Assembly (NCBI GenBank): GCA_031272405.1
Contig: JAISTW010000040.1
Span: forward strand, 16,759 to 80,758
DNA length: 64,000 nt
Origin: Desulfovibrio sp.
GTDB lineage: Bacteria; Desulfobacterota; Desulfovibrionia; Desulfovibrionales; Desulfovibrionaceae
Direction of reading: 5' to 3'
Position 1 is the first letter of the stretch, and each line of letters opens with the position of its first letter. Shown here one piece after another: positions 56,938-64,000 of the stretch. The notes under the pieces were generated by a model. It was given only the letters and a program-made list of their open reading frames with translations. It had not been told where the DNA came from and did not search any database. The position numbers and the translations under genes are program-made.

Positions 56938-59721
56938 CTACCATCCTTTAAGCAGTTCGCCCAGTTTTTCGTGTTCGTCCAAGACGACGGCGCACTTTTC
57001 CCAATCGCCGCAGTCCGGGATTTCTCTCTCGTATTTCACGACAAAGGGATTCTTCGTCGGCAGCCTGCTGATGGCGAGTTCGGCCCTGGCTTCGTCGTTT
57101 TGGGCGATGGCCACCCACACATCCTCCAGGACATCGGGGATTTGGCCGAACAGGTTGTAGATGCCCTGCAAACGCCCGGACAGTTTGCTGTGTACCCTGT
57201 CTTCCACAGAGTCCTTGTACCGCATATTATAGATGTAAATGGAGTCCGCGAGCTGCCCGATGCGTTGGATGCGGCCTTTGCGCTGTTCCAGCCTGGTCGG
57301 ATTCCAGGGCAGGTCGATGTTGATGAGCGTACCGAGCGCCTGTAGGTTCAAGCCCTCGGAGGCCGCGTCCGTGCCGACGAGGATCGTGAGCTCGCGCGCT
57401 TTTACCATGCGCTTGATTTCGTCCTTGACGGTCTTCCGGAACTGGCCGCCTTTGTATATGCCGGATTTGTCGCCGCCGGCATACAAGCCTATCGGCAAAT
57501 CCGGGAAGTCTTTGGACAGGCGTTCGGCAACGTACAAAGCGCTGTCGAAGTATTGGCTGAACAGGATGCAGCCTTTGTCTTTCCAGGCTCCTTCGTCCTC
57601 GACGCCACCGGTCAATATGGCTTTGAGCCGATTGTATTTGGGGTCGGTGTCCGTATTGGATTTCAGGACATTGACGAGCTTTTCCAGACAATCAATTTCC
57701 TCGGCGGCGAGTTCCTTGATTTCGCTCGGCTGGGTTTCTTCCGGTTCCTCTTCGTCCTCGGCGGCGACTTCATCATACAGGGACTGGAGCCGGTCTTTGC
57801 CCTCGGCTGTCCAGGCCAGCATCTTCCTGGCCGTGTTTTCGCCGGCAAACATCGTGCTGCCGATGCGTTTCAACAGCAGGATGGACATGAAGCCGCCGCC
57901 TTTGACCCGCGAGGAAAGCATCCGGCAGAACTCCTCGGCGATGGCGTAAGCCTGCGCCAGATAACCGGAAAGTTCCAGGGCATCGGCGTCGTTTTCGCCG
58001 AGCAGACGCACGTTGATTTTCTTCAAGTACGGCTCGCCGGTGTCGCTGTTGATGGCATTTTCCAAGAAATCGCGGGTGCGCCGGACAATGGTGCGCAGGT
58101 ACGGATTGTGGTTCCTGATGAAGTCGTCATCCCACAGTGCCTTGACCCGGTTTTTCTGTTTTTTGTCCATCCTGTTGAACAACGTTTGTGGGAGAACCGC
58201 AACATCTTCGGGGAGATTGAGCTGCGAGCGCAGTATCTCAAAGCTCCTGTCCTCGCTGCCGGGCGGGAACGGGTCGCGGACGATTTCCCAGATTTCCGCG
58301 TCGGCGGCGGGATATGGTTCTTCGCCCTGCGCATATTTTATGCCAAGCCCCGGCGTGCGCCGCCAGACGCTGTAAATGTCGCCAAGCACCTTGTCGGCGT
58401 CCTGGGGCATCCCCAGGGCGGCGAGCAGGTCAAACGCCTCTATCGGGTCGATCTGCACCGGCGTGGCGGTAGCCAGCAGCAGGCTTTTGGCATGGAACGT
58501 GATTTCGTTCAGGAAAGCCAGCAGATTGTTCATCTGGGCCTTGTGCCTGTCCGGGTCCTGGCCGAGGTTTTTCCGGCGCGCCCGGTGCGCCTCGTCCAGG
58601 ATGACGCAGGAAAAACGCATGGACTTCAAAAGTTCCGCCGACTCGGACTTGCGGGTGATCAATCCCTGCGAAATAATGCCGACTTTGCGCGGGCATTTCA
58701 GGATGGCTTTCAGACTGTCGGCGGGATACTCATAACCGTTCTCATCCACCCAAAAACGCCCCGTCCAGACGGCAGAGGGCATGTTGAGCAGGGATTTGAG
58801 TTCGTCCTGCCACTGAAACAGAAGTGTTTTGGGGACGATTATCAGCACAGGCTTGTCATCATAAAGCGCAATCAGCTTCGCGCTCATGGCCAGTTGAACG
58901 GTTTTGCCCAGGCCCACCTGGTCTGCGAGCAAAAGCCTTGCGCCGCCGCGGCGCTTGTGTTCCTCAAAAGCGCGGGCGACGAAATACTTCTGGTGCGCCC
59001 ACAGACCGAATTCATTGCGGTAAATGGGTTCTTCGACGGCAACCGCGGCAGCGGCGTCGTTTTCGGCCTCGCGCCAGTCCTTTAGAGGAATTGGGCGGCG
59101 TTCCGATACACGCTTTATATCCTCTATCACATAATCGGACAGGGGGACGGCGTGGCGATTATTCCAGAACGCGTCAAATTCGGCCTGCACCCACCGGATG
59201 GCATCGGGGTCGCTGTCCTCCCATATCATTTCATAGTTGGTCGTGAACGCGCTTTTTGTTTCGTTCATGCTGCCGAGAAAAGAGGTTTTGCCGCCGTCCG
59301 CACAGGTTATTACGCCTGCTTTTCCGTGCATCAGCCCGTATATCTCGTCAGGCAGGACTTTGACTTCCAGCTTGCCGGATTTCAACAGCTCGTATAAGCG
59401 CCGGAGCCGATGGGATGCCTCCGGCGTCGTCAGCGGCAAAGCTCCCGTTGCCTGCGGACGGACAGCCGCCCCTACAAAGTCATTCCATTCCTGACGCATG
59501 GCGGTCTTGGCAAGCGCAGCGGTTTTCACATCTTCCGGCGACAGCCCCGAATTGCAAATCACCCTGACCTTGCCGACGACGGATTCAATCGCCTCTCCCG
59601 CGACCTCCAAAATGGACGAACAGAAATACCCCGCAATCCGGTCATAGCTGACCGCGCCTTGCAGCCTGGCGACGAGGAATTGCTCGCCTAGTTTACTTGT
59701 GCGTGTTGAGTACCGGTTCAT
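56938..59721 (-). CDS. PLD-domain SNF2-type helicase of a defence system
   Basis: 927 residues. The N-terminal 200 residues form a phospholipase D-like domain (RIAGYFCSSILEVAGEAI; MHGKAGVITC with an HxK core but no canonical downstream Asp; FLGSMNETKSAF). Then an SNF2-class motor: Walker A DQVGLGKT near residue 270, DEAH near 376, TATPVQ, and the C-terminal helicase lobe TDAASEGLNLQ / NPTRLEQRKGRIQRIGQ near 790-830. Helicases of this architecture occur in Hma- and DISARM-like anti-phage clusters. It is the last gene of the minus-strand island, 43 nt after the DUF1016 remnant. Confidence 0.88.
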   Translation of the reverse strand: MNRYSTRTSKLGEQFLVARLQGAVSYDRIAGYFCSSILEVAGEAIESVVGKVRVICNSGLSPEDVKTAALAKTAMRQEWNDFVGAAVRPQATGALPLTTPEASHRLRRLYELLKSGKLEVKVLPDEIYGLMHGKAGVITCADGGKTSFLGSMNETKSAFTTNYEMIWEDSDPDAIRWVQAEFDAFWNNRHAVPLSDYVIEDIKRVSERRPIPLKDWREAENDAAAAVAVEEPIYRNEFGLWAHQKYFVARAFEEHKRRGGARLLLADQVGLGKTVQLAMSAKLIALYDDKPVLIIVPKTLLFQWQDELKSLLNMPSAVWTGRFWVDENGYEYPADSLKAILKCPRKVGIISQGLITRKSESAELLKSMRFSCVILDEAHRARRKNLGQDPDRHKAQMNNLLAFLNEITFHAKSLLLATATPVQIDPIEAFDLLAALGMPQDADKVLGDIYSVWRRTPGLGIKYAQGEEPYPAADAEIWEIVRDPFPPGSEDRSFEILRSQLNLPEDVAVLPQTLFNRMDKKQKNRVKALWDDDFIRNHNPYLRTIVRRTRDFLENAINSDTGEPYLKKINVRLLGENDADALELSGYLAQAYAIAEEFCRMLSSRVKGGGFMSILLLKRIGSTMFAGENTARKMLAWTAEGKDRLQSLYDEVAAEDEEEPEETQPSEIKELAAEEIDCLEKLVNVLKSNTDTDPKYNRLKAILTGGVEDEGAWKDKGCILFSQYFDSALYVAERLSKDFPDLPIGLYAGGDKSGIYKGGQFRKTVKDEIKRMVKARELTILVGTDAASEGLNLQALGTLINIDLPWNPTRLEQRKGRIQRIGQLADSIYIYNMRYKDSVEDRVHSKLSGRLQGIYNLFGQIPDVLEDVWVAIAQNDEARAELAISRLPTKNPFVVKYEREIPDCGDWEKCAVVLDEHEKLGELLKGW

Positions 59722-59764
59722 CCGTTGTTACCTTCGGTTTGGCAGCCGTCTGTCAGTTTGACGG

Positions 59765-60316
59765 CTATTCATCCTCGTCGCCTTTTGGTTCAAAGAAGTA
59801 GTCAAGCTGCTTTTGCGAACCCGGACTCAGGAGCTTTCGTCTGGCAAGCCGCTCTTGCGCCTCTACGAGCATCGTCCGAATCTTCTCCTCGAATTCCGCC
59901 TTTGGCGGCAGTGTCGTCCAATACACTGCAACGGCTATCCCGGCCTTGTCCATTTCGAGCATTTCCACTTTTTTGCGGTTAGCCGAGGCGCACAGGATGA
60001 TACCTATAGGGGCCTTTTCGTTCGGTTTTCGCTCATAAAGGTTGGTGGCATCAAAAGTGTTGCCGTATTTCGCCGCCAATTGTGACGAAAGCTTCGCCAC
60101 AATCTGCTTGCCGTACTCCGCGCGTTCACCGCTTAGCAAGACAGAACGAATCAAAAAACCGATTTCCCAACGCATGAGCGTGAGTTCACAATTCGCATAA
60201 GCGCCGGCGCGGGCTTTTCGGTTTTCAATGATGGAAGCGACGCGATCAAATAATGCAATTTCTTCAATAACACCGCCGTCGCCCACAATAGATATGACAT
60301 TCTCTTTTTCAGTCAT
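59765..60316 (-). CDS. DUF1016 (YhcG-like) protein with a large internal deletion
   Basis: 183 residues against about 340 for the family. The N-terminal domain (NRKARAGAYANCELTLMRWEIGF ... KLSSQLAAKYGNTFDATNLYE is seen in parts) runs straight into the far C-terminal part (APIGIILCASANRKKVEMLEM, ALYW-like TTLPP). The missing middle, about 140-150 residues, is where the PDDEXK nuclease core (DLLFYHR ... ELK) of the family lies. The frame is intact, so either a shortened protein is still made or this is a decayed gene with an in-frame deletion. Located between methyltransferase and helicase genes, a common place for such nuclease-like accessories. Confidence 0.75.
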   Translation of the reverse strand: MTEKENVISIVGDGGVIEEIALFDRVASIIENRKARAGAYANCELTLMRWEIGFLIRSVLLSGERAEYGKQIVAKLSSQLAAKYGNTFDATNLYERKPNEKAPIGIILCASANRKKVEMLEMDKAGIAVAVYWTTLPPKAEFEEKIRTMLVEAQERLARRKLLSPGSQKQLDYFFEPKGDEDE

Positions 60317-60401
60317 TATAAATTATTACCTCTGTCACTTAAGTCCAAAGCGTATAAAACGCTCGTCTTAATCCTCCGCGTCCTGATCATCCTCGCCCTC
60401 A

Positions 60402-63224
60402 TCAAACATGGTCGTTGTCCACCAGCACATAGATATGTTCCGCCATTTGCGCGGCTTCTTTCCAGTGGGGCATATTGGCGATGTCTTTGGCGTCTTTGAG
60501 AAAAGAGAGCAGTTGTTTGAGCGTGTCGCGGCTGCCCCAGTAGTCGGGCAGGTTGTTTTTCAGGTGCCACAGGCCTTTGTCCGGTTTTTCGTCCTCCTTG
60601 AGCGCGATATGGATGGCGGCCAGAATCAGACGGAGAACGGAGGCCTCGAAGCCGGGAACATCGCTGACTGTGCGCATGGCGAACTCCTGCGGCGTTTTCA
60701 GGCGGCAGGTGTTGGCCCGTTCGTTGGCCATGAGCTGGCTGTAGCTTGTGATGGCAAAGCCCCGCGCGTATTCCTGGTAGGTGGAAATCTGGTAATTGCC
60801 GTTCTTTTCGCTCTCCAGGCCCTTGATGTAGAACCGTTCGGCGGGGGAGAGTTCTTTCCACAGAAAGCCGTCGAAACCGGCGGGGATAATGCAGTCGTAG
60901 GCCTGTTTCTTCGCCCGCTCAATGAGGGCGACGACTTTGGAGTTTTTCGGGTCGTTGATGGCTTTGTCCAGTTCGTAGTCCAGGTCGATCTCGCCGATGG
61001 ACGAGTACGATGTCAGCGCTTTCAGGCTGGCGGCGTAGGCGGCCAGCACATAGTCCGGGTCGGAGAAGTTGGGGTCGTCCTTGTCGTCAAGCTTTTGCAT
61101 GCTTTCGATCTGGCTGTAGACTTCATTCTTGATGTCGGCGTTGATTTCGTCCAGGAAGGCTTCGCTGGCGCCGGCGCGCTTGCGCAGAACGAGCAGCACC
61201 GTACCCTTGACGTAGTTGCCGTCTTTCAGCCCGCTGGCGTCTGTTTCCGTGGCGATGTTCCAGGCCGCCGTGACTTTCAATCCGGATTTCCACATGATCA
61301 AGGCCAGTTGCGCCCAGACGGCCGGGTCGGAATGGGTGAACATCACCACCTGCATCCCGTTGTCCGGCATATGGTTCGTCAGGTTCGTGTAAATCTCGAT
61401 CATGCTCTGCGCAAAACTCTCGCCGCCGCGCACGGCCAGGACGCGCTTATTATCGGAGTACCAATCTGGGAACGCTTCTTTCAAAAGTCGTTTATCCCAG
61501 GCAAGGAAAAACTCTGTTAATTCATGATAGTTTACTGCATCGGCATATGGTGGATCAGTAATCCAAAAATCGGCAGAGTCATCTATTGATCTCGCATCGT
61601 TCGGTAAGCAAACAGATTTTTTGCTTGTAGTATATGAGTTTATGTCGTAAAACCAAGATGTTGAAGCACCGTATAGACTTCGTGTACCCCAATTCAGCAT
61701 AGTATTGAGAGCTTGATTATAGTAAGTCTGCTCTGATTTTTCGTTTCCAATTCCGGGATTCCAGCGGCAAAGACGAGAATTCCAGTCAATACACTTATGA
61801 AATCCAAGAATACCGCTGACCTTGATGGTTGCATCATTTGATTTTCCAATAACGCTGGCTAGATAGCTCAACACTAACAACTGCCGCGCATTAAACAAGT
61901 GATTCCAATGCGACCAACCGCGCTCTCGTATGAGTTGGTCGGTGTTGTAACCGCTTTCAATCTCCATAGATGGCACAAGTCCTTGCTCCTGCCACTGGAC
62001 GATGTTTTCCGCGACTATGCGGCGCACTCTTTCCTCATTCTGCAAATCCCGTTCGTTCGGGGCGCGGTAGTAGCGTTTGGTTTTCTTCTTGCCGTTTTTG
62101 ATGTACTCGTGTTCATAACGCACGGCGTACAACCGCTCCTGAAACACATCGTCAGTGCGCGGTTCAAACTCGCTTTTCTCCCAGCGGCGCAGACCGTAAA
62201 CTGTATTCCCATTATCGTCCTTGCGGTCGCGGCGCAACACGCTAATCGGCGTGGCTTTGCCGCAATGGGGGCAAAGCAAGCCCTTTGAAGTTGCCGTGCC
62301 TTGGCCTGCTGATTTAATTTCGTCCGCATTCGCGCCAGTCTTTACGGAAATATCGTAGTAGTCTCCTTTTTTATTCAATATCGCGACAGTCTTAGTTCCC
62401 TTGCCGATAACCCAAGAGGGAGCCATGGGCACGTGTGCACCACACTCAGGGCAAACCGCTTCCACACAATATAAATATGAAACAGCGCGGTCGCCCTTTT
62501 CGTTATGTTCTATGCCAAGTTCTGTTATTTCTTTGTCGACGGCGTCATAGACTTCCTGTTGAAACCGACGTATTTCTTGAATCTCTGTGTCGCTCGCACC
62601 GCAAATGTTTATAGCCGCCCATGTTAAAAGCCCCGCGATGGGGTTGAGGTCGGATGCGTATACCTCAAGCCCCATTCGCGCCGCTTCAAACGGTATGGAA
62701 CCGCCGCCGCAGAAACAGTCGCCGATGACGGCGTTCTTGCCGAATCTCTTTTCCGCAAGTTGCCGCATCAGCTCTTGCAGGGAATGCGCGTTTGTTTTCA
62801 GGTGGTGGTTAATCTCATTCCAGACAAAATCGTCGGCAGGGCGCTCAAACTGTTCAGGACGGACGCAGGCTTTAATTTTTTCATCATAGCCGAGACTTTC
62901 AAAATCCCGATAGAGTTCTTTCTCCCGCTCGTGCCAGTAGTTGTCGCTTTTGTCCTCCCAGGCCATATGGCGCAACCAAAGCCCGTGTTCATCCATACTC
63001 ATTATTTTGAGAAATATTTCCATATCCCGGCGCGGATTCTCGCTTGCGGGCATAAGACAGCCAAGAATGGCGGCGCGTACCAGCACAAGCGGCTTGCGTC
63101 CCCACCATTTGCCAAGACCTGTAAGTGTCTGGCCGTTGTTTGCTTTCCGCTCCTTGTAGCTCTCCTTCGAGAGCTTCGACACCGGAAACTGACGCTCTAT
63201 GAATGAAGTCATGCTTTCACTCAT
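60402..63224 (-). CDS. DUF1156-type DNA methyltransferase
   Basis: 940 residues from the ATG at 63222-63224, which overlaps the hepT stop; ATG 63210-63212 is the alternative. The N-terminal DUF1156 domain reads FPVSKLSKESYKERK and LGKWWGRKPLVLVRAAILG. SAM-binding motif I FCGGGSIPFEAA is near residue 170, a Zn-ribbon pair (CPECGAHV, CPHCGKAT) around 255-310, and the catalytic motif TDPPYADAV near 555, followed by the target-recognition half. It would modify host DNA at adenine or cytosine N positions and mark self for the helicase/ATPase partners. About 350-450 bp around the catalytic motif are clearly more AT-rich than the rest. Confidence 0.88.
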   Translation of the reverse strand: MSESMTSFIERQFPVSKLSKESYKERKANNGQTLTGLGKWWGRKPLVLVRAAILGCLMPASENPRRDMEIFLKIMSMDEHGLWLRHMAWEDKSDNYWHEREKELYRDFESLGYDEKIKACVRPEQFERPADDFVWNEINHHLKTNAHSLQELMRQLAEKRFGKNAVIGDCFCGGGSIPFEAARMGLEVYASDLNPIAGLLTWAAINICGASDTEIQEIRRFQQEVYDAVDKEITELGIEHNEKGDRAVSYLYCVEAVCPECGAHVPMAPSWVIGKGTKTVAILNKKGDYYDISVKTGANADEIKSAGQGTATSKGLLCPHCGKATPISVLRRDRKDDNGNTVYGLRRWEKSEFEPRTDDVFQERLYAVRYEHEYIKNGKKKTKRYYRAPNERDLQNEERVRRIVAENIVQWQEQGLVPSMEIESGYNTDQLIRERGWSHWNHLFNARQLLVLSYLASVIGKSNDATIKVSGILGFHKCIDWNSRLCRWNPGIGNEKSEQTYYNQALNTMLNWGTRSLYGASTSWFYDINSYTTSKKSVCLPNDARSIDDSADFWITDPPYADAVNYHELTEFFLAWDKRLLKEAFPDWYSDNKRVLAVRGGESFAQSMIEIYTNLTNHMPDNGMQVVMFTHSDPAVWAQLALIMWKSGLKVTAAWNIATETDASGLKDGNYVKGTVLLVLRKRAGASEAFLDEINADIKNEVYSQIESMQKLDDKDDPNFSDPDYVLAAYAASLKALTSYSSIGEIDLDYELDKAINDPKNSKVVALIERAKKQAYDCIIPAGFDGFLWKELSPAERFYIKGLESEKNGNYQISTYQEYARGFAITSYSQLMANERANTCRLKTPQEFAMRTVSDVPGFEASVLRLILAAIHIALKEDEKPDKGLWHLKNNLPDYWGSRDTLKQLLSFLKDAKDIANMPHWKEAAQMAEHIYVLVDNDHV

Positions 63225-63540
63225 AATCATTGATGAGTTGCGGGATTCCATCTTGCATGACTTCCCAAATAAGATTCCAATCTACGCTGACATAGTCATG
63301 CGCCATGATATTGCGCAGTCCGCGTATTTTCGCCCAGGGAATTCCAGACTGTTGAAGTTTGAATTCTTCAGGCAGTCTATTCTGAAACTCGCCAAGATTG
63401 ATGAAACACATTCCGGCTGCGTTCTGCAAAAGGGCGTCGTTCAAGAAGCTGTCCCGATCACAGCGTTCGGAATAATCACGCAGGTTTTTCGCGTACTCAA
63501 GCATTCGCATGACGTGCTGTCTGGTTCGGCTTAGCGCCAT
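63217..63540 (-). CDS. hepT: HEPN-domain toxin (HepT-like)
   Basis: 107 residues, all-helical DUF86/HepT family. The RX4HXY ribonuclease motif is intact (RNIMAHDY near residue 75-82). HepT proteins are RNases neutralised by an MNT nucleotidyltransferase, which AMPylates the Tyr of this motif in described pairs. Overlaps mntA by 10 nt and the methyltransferase gene by 8 nt, so it sits inside the defence operon. Confidence 0.92.
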   Translation of the reverse strand: MALSRTRQHVMRMLEYAKNLRDYSERCDRDSFLNDALLQNAAGMCFINLGEFQNRLPEEFKLQQSGIPWAKIRGLRNIMAHDYVSVDWNLIWEVMQDGIPQLINDYE

Positions 63541-63821
63541 AGCATTTCACCACACTTTCTAAAATAAGATAGCTGTTTTGTTAAAGGAAGTGGAATGACA
63601 TCCACGTCTATCCCAAGAGCTTCCGTCAAATCACAGGATAAACCCAAAGCGGGACCTCCCCAGTTGCGCGGCGCATCGGGCCCGAACTCGACCAGCAAAT
63701 CCAAATCGCTGCTTTCGATCTGTCTCCCGCTGGCATAAGAACCGAATAAGTAGGCATTCTTGATATGGTATTGATCGGCGAATCTTTTTATCGCCTCACG
63801 TATTTCATTGTAATTTACCAT
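63531..63821 (-). CDS. mntA: MNT-domain antitoxin nucleotidyltransferase (MntA-like)
   Basis: 96 residues from ATG 63819-63821 (MVNYNEIREAIKRF); an ATG at 63845 in frame lies inside the upstream gene. The minimal nucleotidyltransferase motif GS-x10-D-x-D is exact (GSYASGRQIESSDLD). Forms the antitoxin partner of HepT. It begins 2 nt after the stop of the upstream gene, so all are one transcript. Confidence 0.92.
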   Translation of the reverse strand: MVNYNEIREAIKRFADQYHIKNAYLFGSYASGRQIESSDLDLLVEFGPDAPRNWGGPALGLSCDLTEALGIDVDVIPLPLTKQLSYFRKCGEMLWR

Positions 63822-63823
63822 CC

Positions 63824-64000
63824 TTAATCCTCCCGATCTCCCCAAATGTCGTCAAACAACGACAACTGCCGCCGTTCCACCACCGGATTCTCACACAAAG
63901 CGAAACGCAGCGCCTTGCGCCAGCCTTTCCGGTCGGCGATCTCCCCGGTGGCGGCGTTGGTCATGGTATAGAGCCACCAGCGTTCCTCCGGCATCAGCCC
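63824..64000 (-). CDS. C-terminal 58 residues of an upstream island gene (possibly DUF3780)
   Basis: An unbroken frame enters from the right edge and stops at TAA 63824-63826. It contains EERWWLYTMTNAATGE, KGWRKALRFALCENP and a tail RRQLSLFDDIWGDRED. From memory this resembles the end of DUF3780 proteins found beside DUF1156 and DUF499 genes, but I cannot confirm it. Only the 3' part is inside the window. Confidence 0.5.
   Translation of the reverse strand, partial: GLMPEERWWLYTMTNAATGEIADRKGWRKALRFALCENPVVERRQLSLFDDIWGDRED

Noticed and set aside
1..64000. CRISPR arrays, insertion sequences or prophage attachment sites
   Set aside because: No direct-repeat/spacer pattern, transposase or integrase frame, or duplicated tRNA end was found by eye.

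Overview
The window looks like chromosomal DNA from a sulfate-reducing deltaproteobacterium of the Desulfovibrio type (Desulfovibrionaceae-like). This is inferred from a [NiFe]-hydrogenase maturation protease, a UGA-containing HesB/IscA-like selenoprotein, type III glutamine synthetase beside amtB/PII/NifA-like genes, several large hybrid sensor kinases, sigma-54 promoters, and Desulfovibrio-like small lipoprotein and TauE genes. GC content is moderately high throughout, apart from an AT-rich patch in the terminal defence-like island.

Layout. 0-10.4 kb (all minus strand): hydrogenase maturation protease, a small adhesin-like gene with a broken or shifted frame, mfd, a HesB-like selenoprotein with a SECIS hairpin, a membrane hybrid histidine kinase, a DJ-1/PfpI protein and nadE. 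10.5-22.6 kb (plus strand): a compact, mostly translationally coupled operon: glutamine-synthetase-like ligase, C45 Ntn-hydrolase, Tat-exported solute-binding protein, two permeases, two non-identical ABC ATPases, a radical SAM/SPASM-like protein, and a molybdopterin oxidoreductase fused to a class I glutamine amidotransferase. Tandem sigma-70-like and sigma-54-like promoters with two AT-rich palindromes precede it. I know of no described pathway with this gene set, and it is the best candidate here for a new metabolic system.

22.6-31.5 kb: NtrB-like kinase, pgi, small membrane proteins, then a lipoprotein/TauE/small-protein operon with a sigma-54 promoter, divergent from a Cache-sensor AAA+ activator. 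31.7-38.5 kb: EamA transporter, then a nitrogen block on the minus strand: NifA-like activator, AmtB (own sigma-54 promoter), PII without the canonical uridylylation tyrosine, and type III glutamine synthetase. 38.7 kb: tRNA-Pro(TGG). 39-42.8 kb: a 1249-residue Cache/HAMP/PAS/PAS hybrid kinase ending in a C11 tract. 42.9-48.9 kb: psd-pssA-leuA-leuC-leuD-leuB, read on the minus strand from a good sigma-70 promoter. 49-56.9 kb (plus strand): a DUF457-like membrane protein, a secreted hypothetical, and an mdtB-mdtC type RND pair with no adjacent fusion protein or outer-membrane channel.

56.9-64 kb (minus strand, running off the window): a defence-like island with a PLD/SNF2 helicase, an internally deleted DUF1016 protein, a DUF1156 DNA methyltransferase, an embedded HepT/MntA toxin-antitoxin pair and the end of another gene. 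It resembles the helicase-methylase-ATPase (Hma) type of anti-phage system; the ATPase would lie beyond the right edge.
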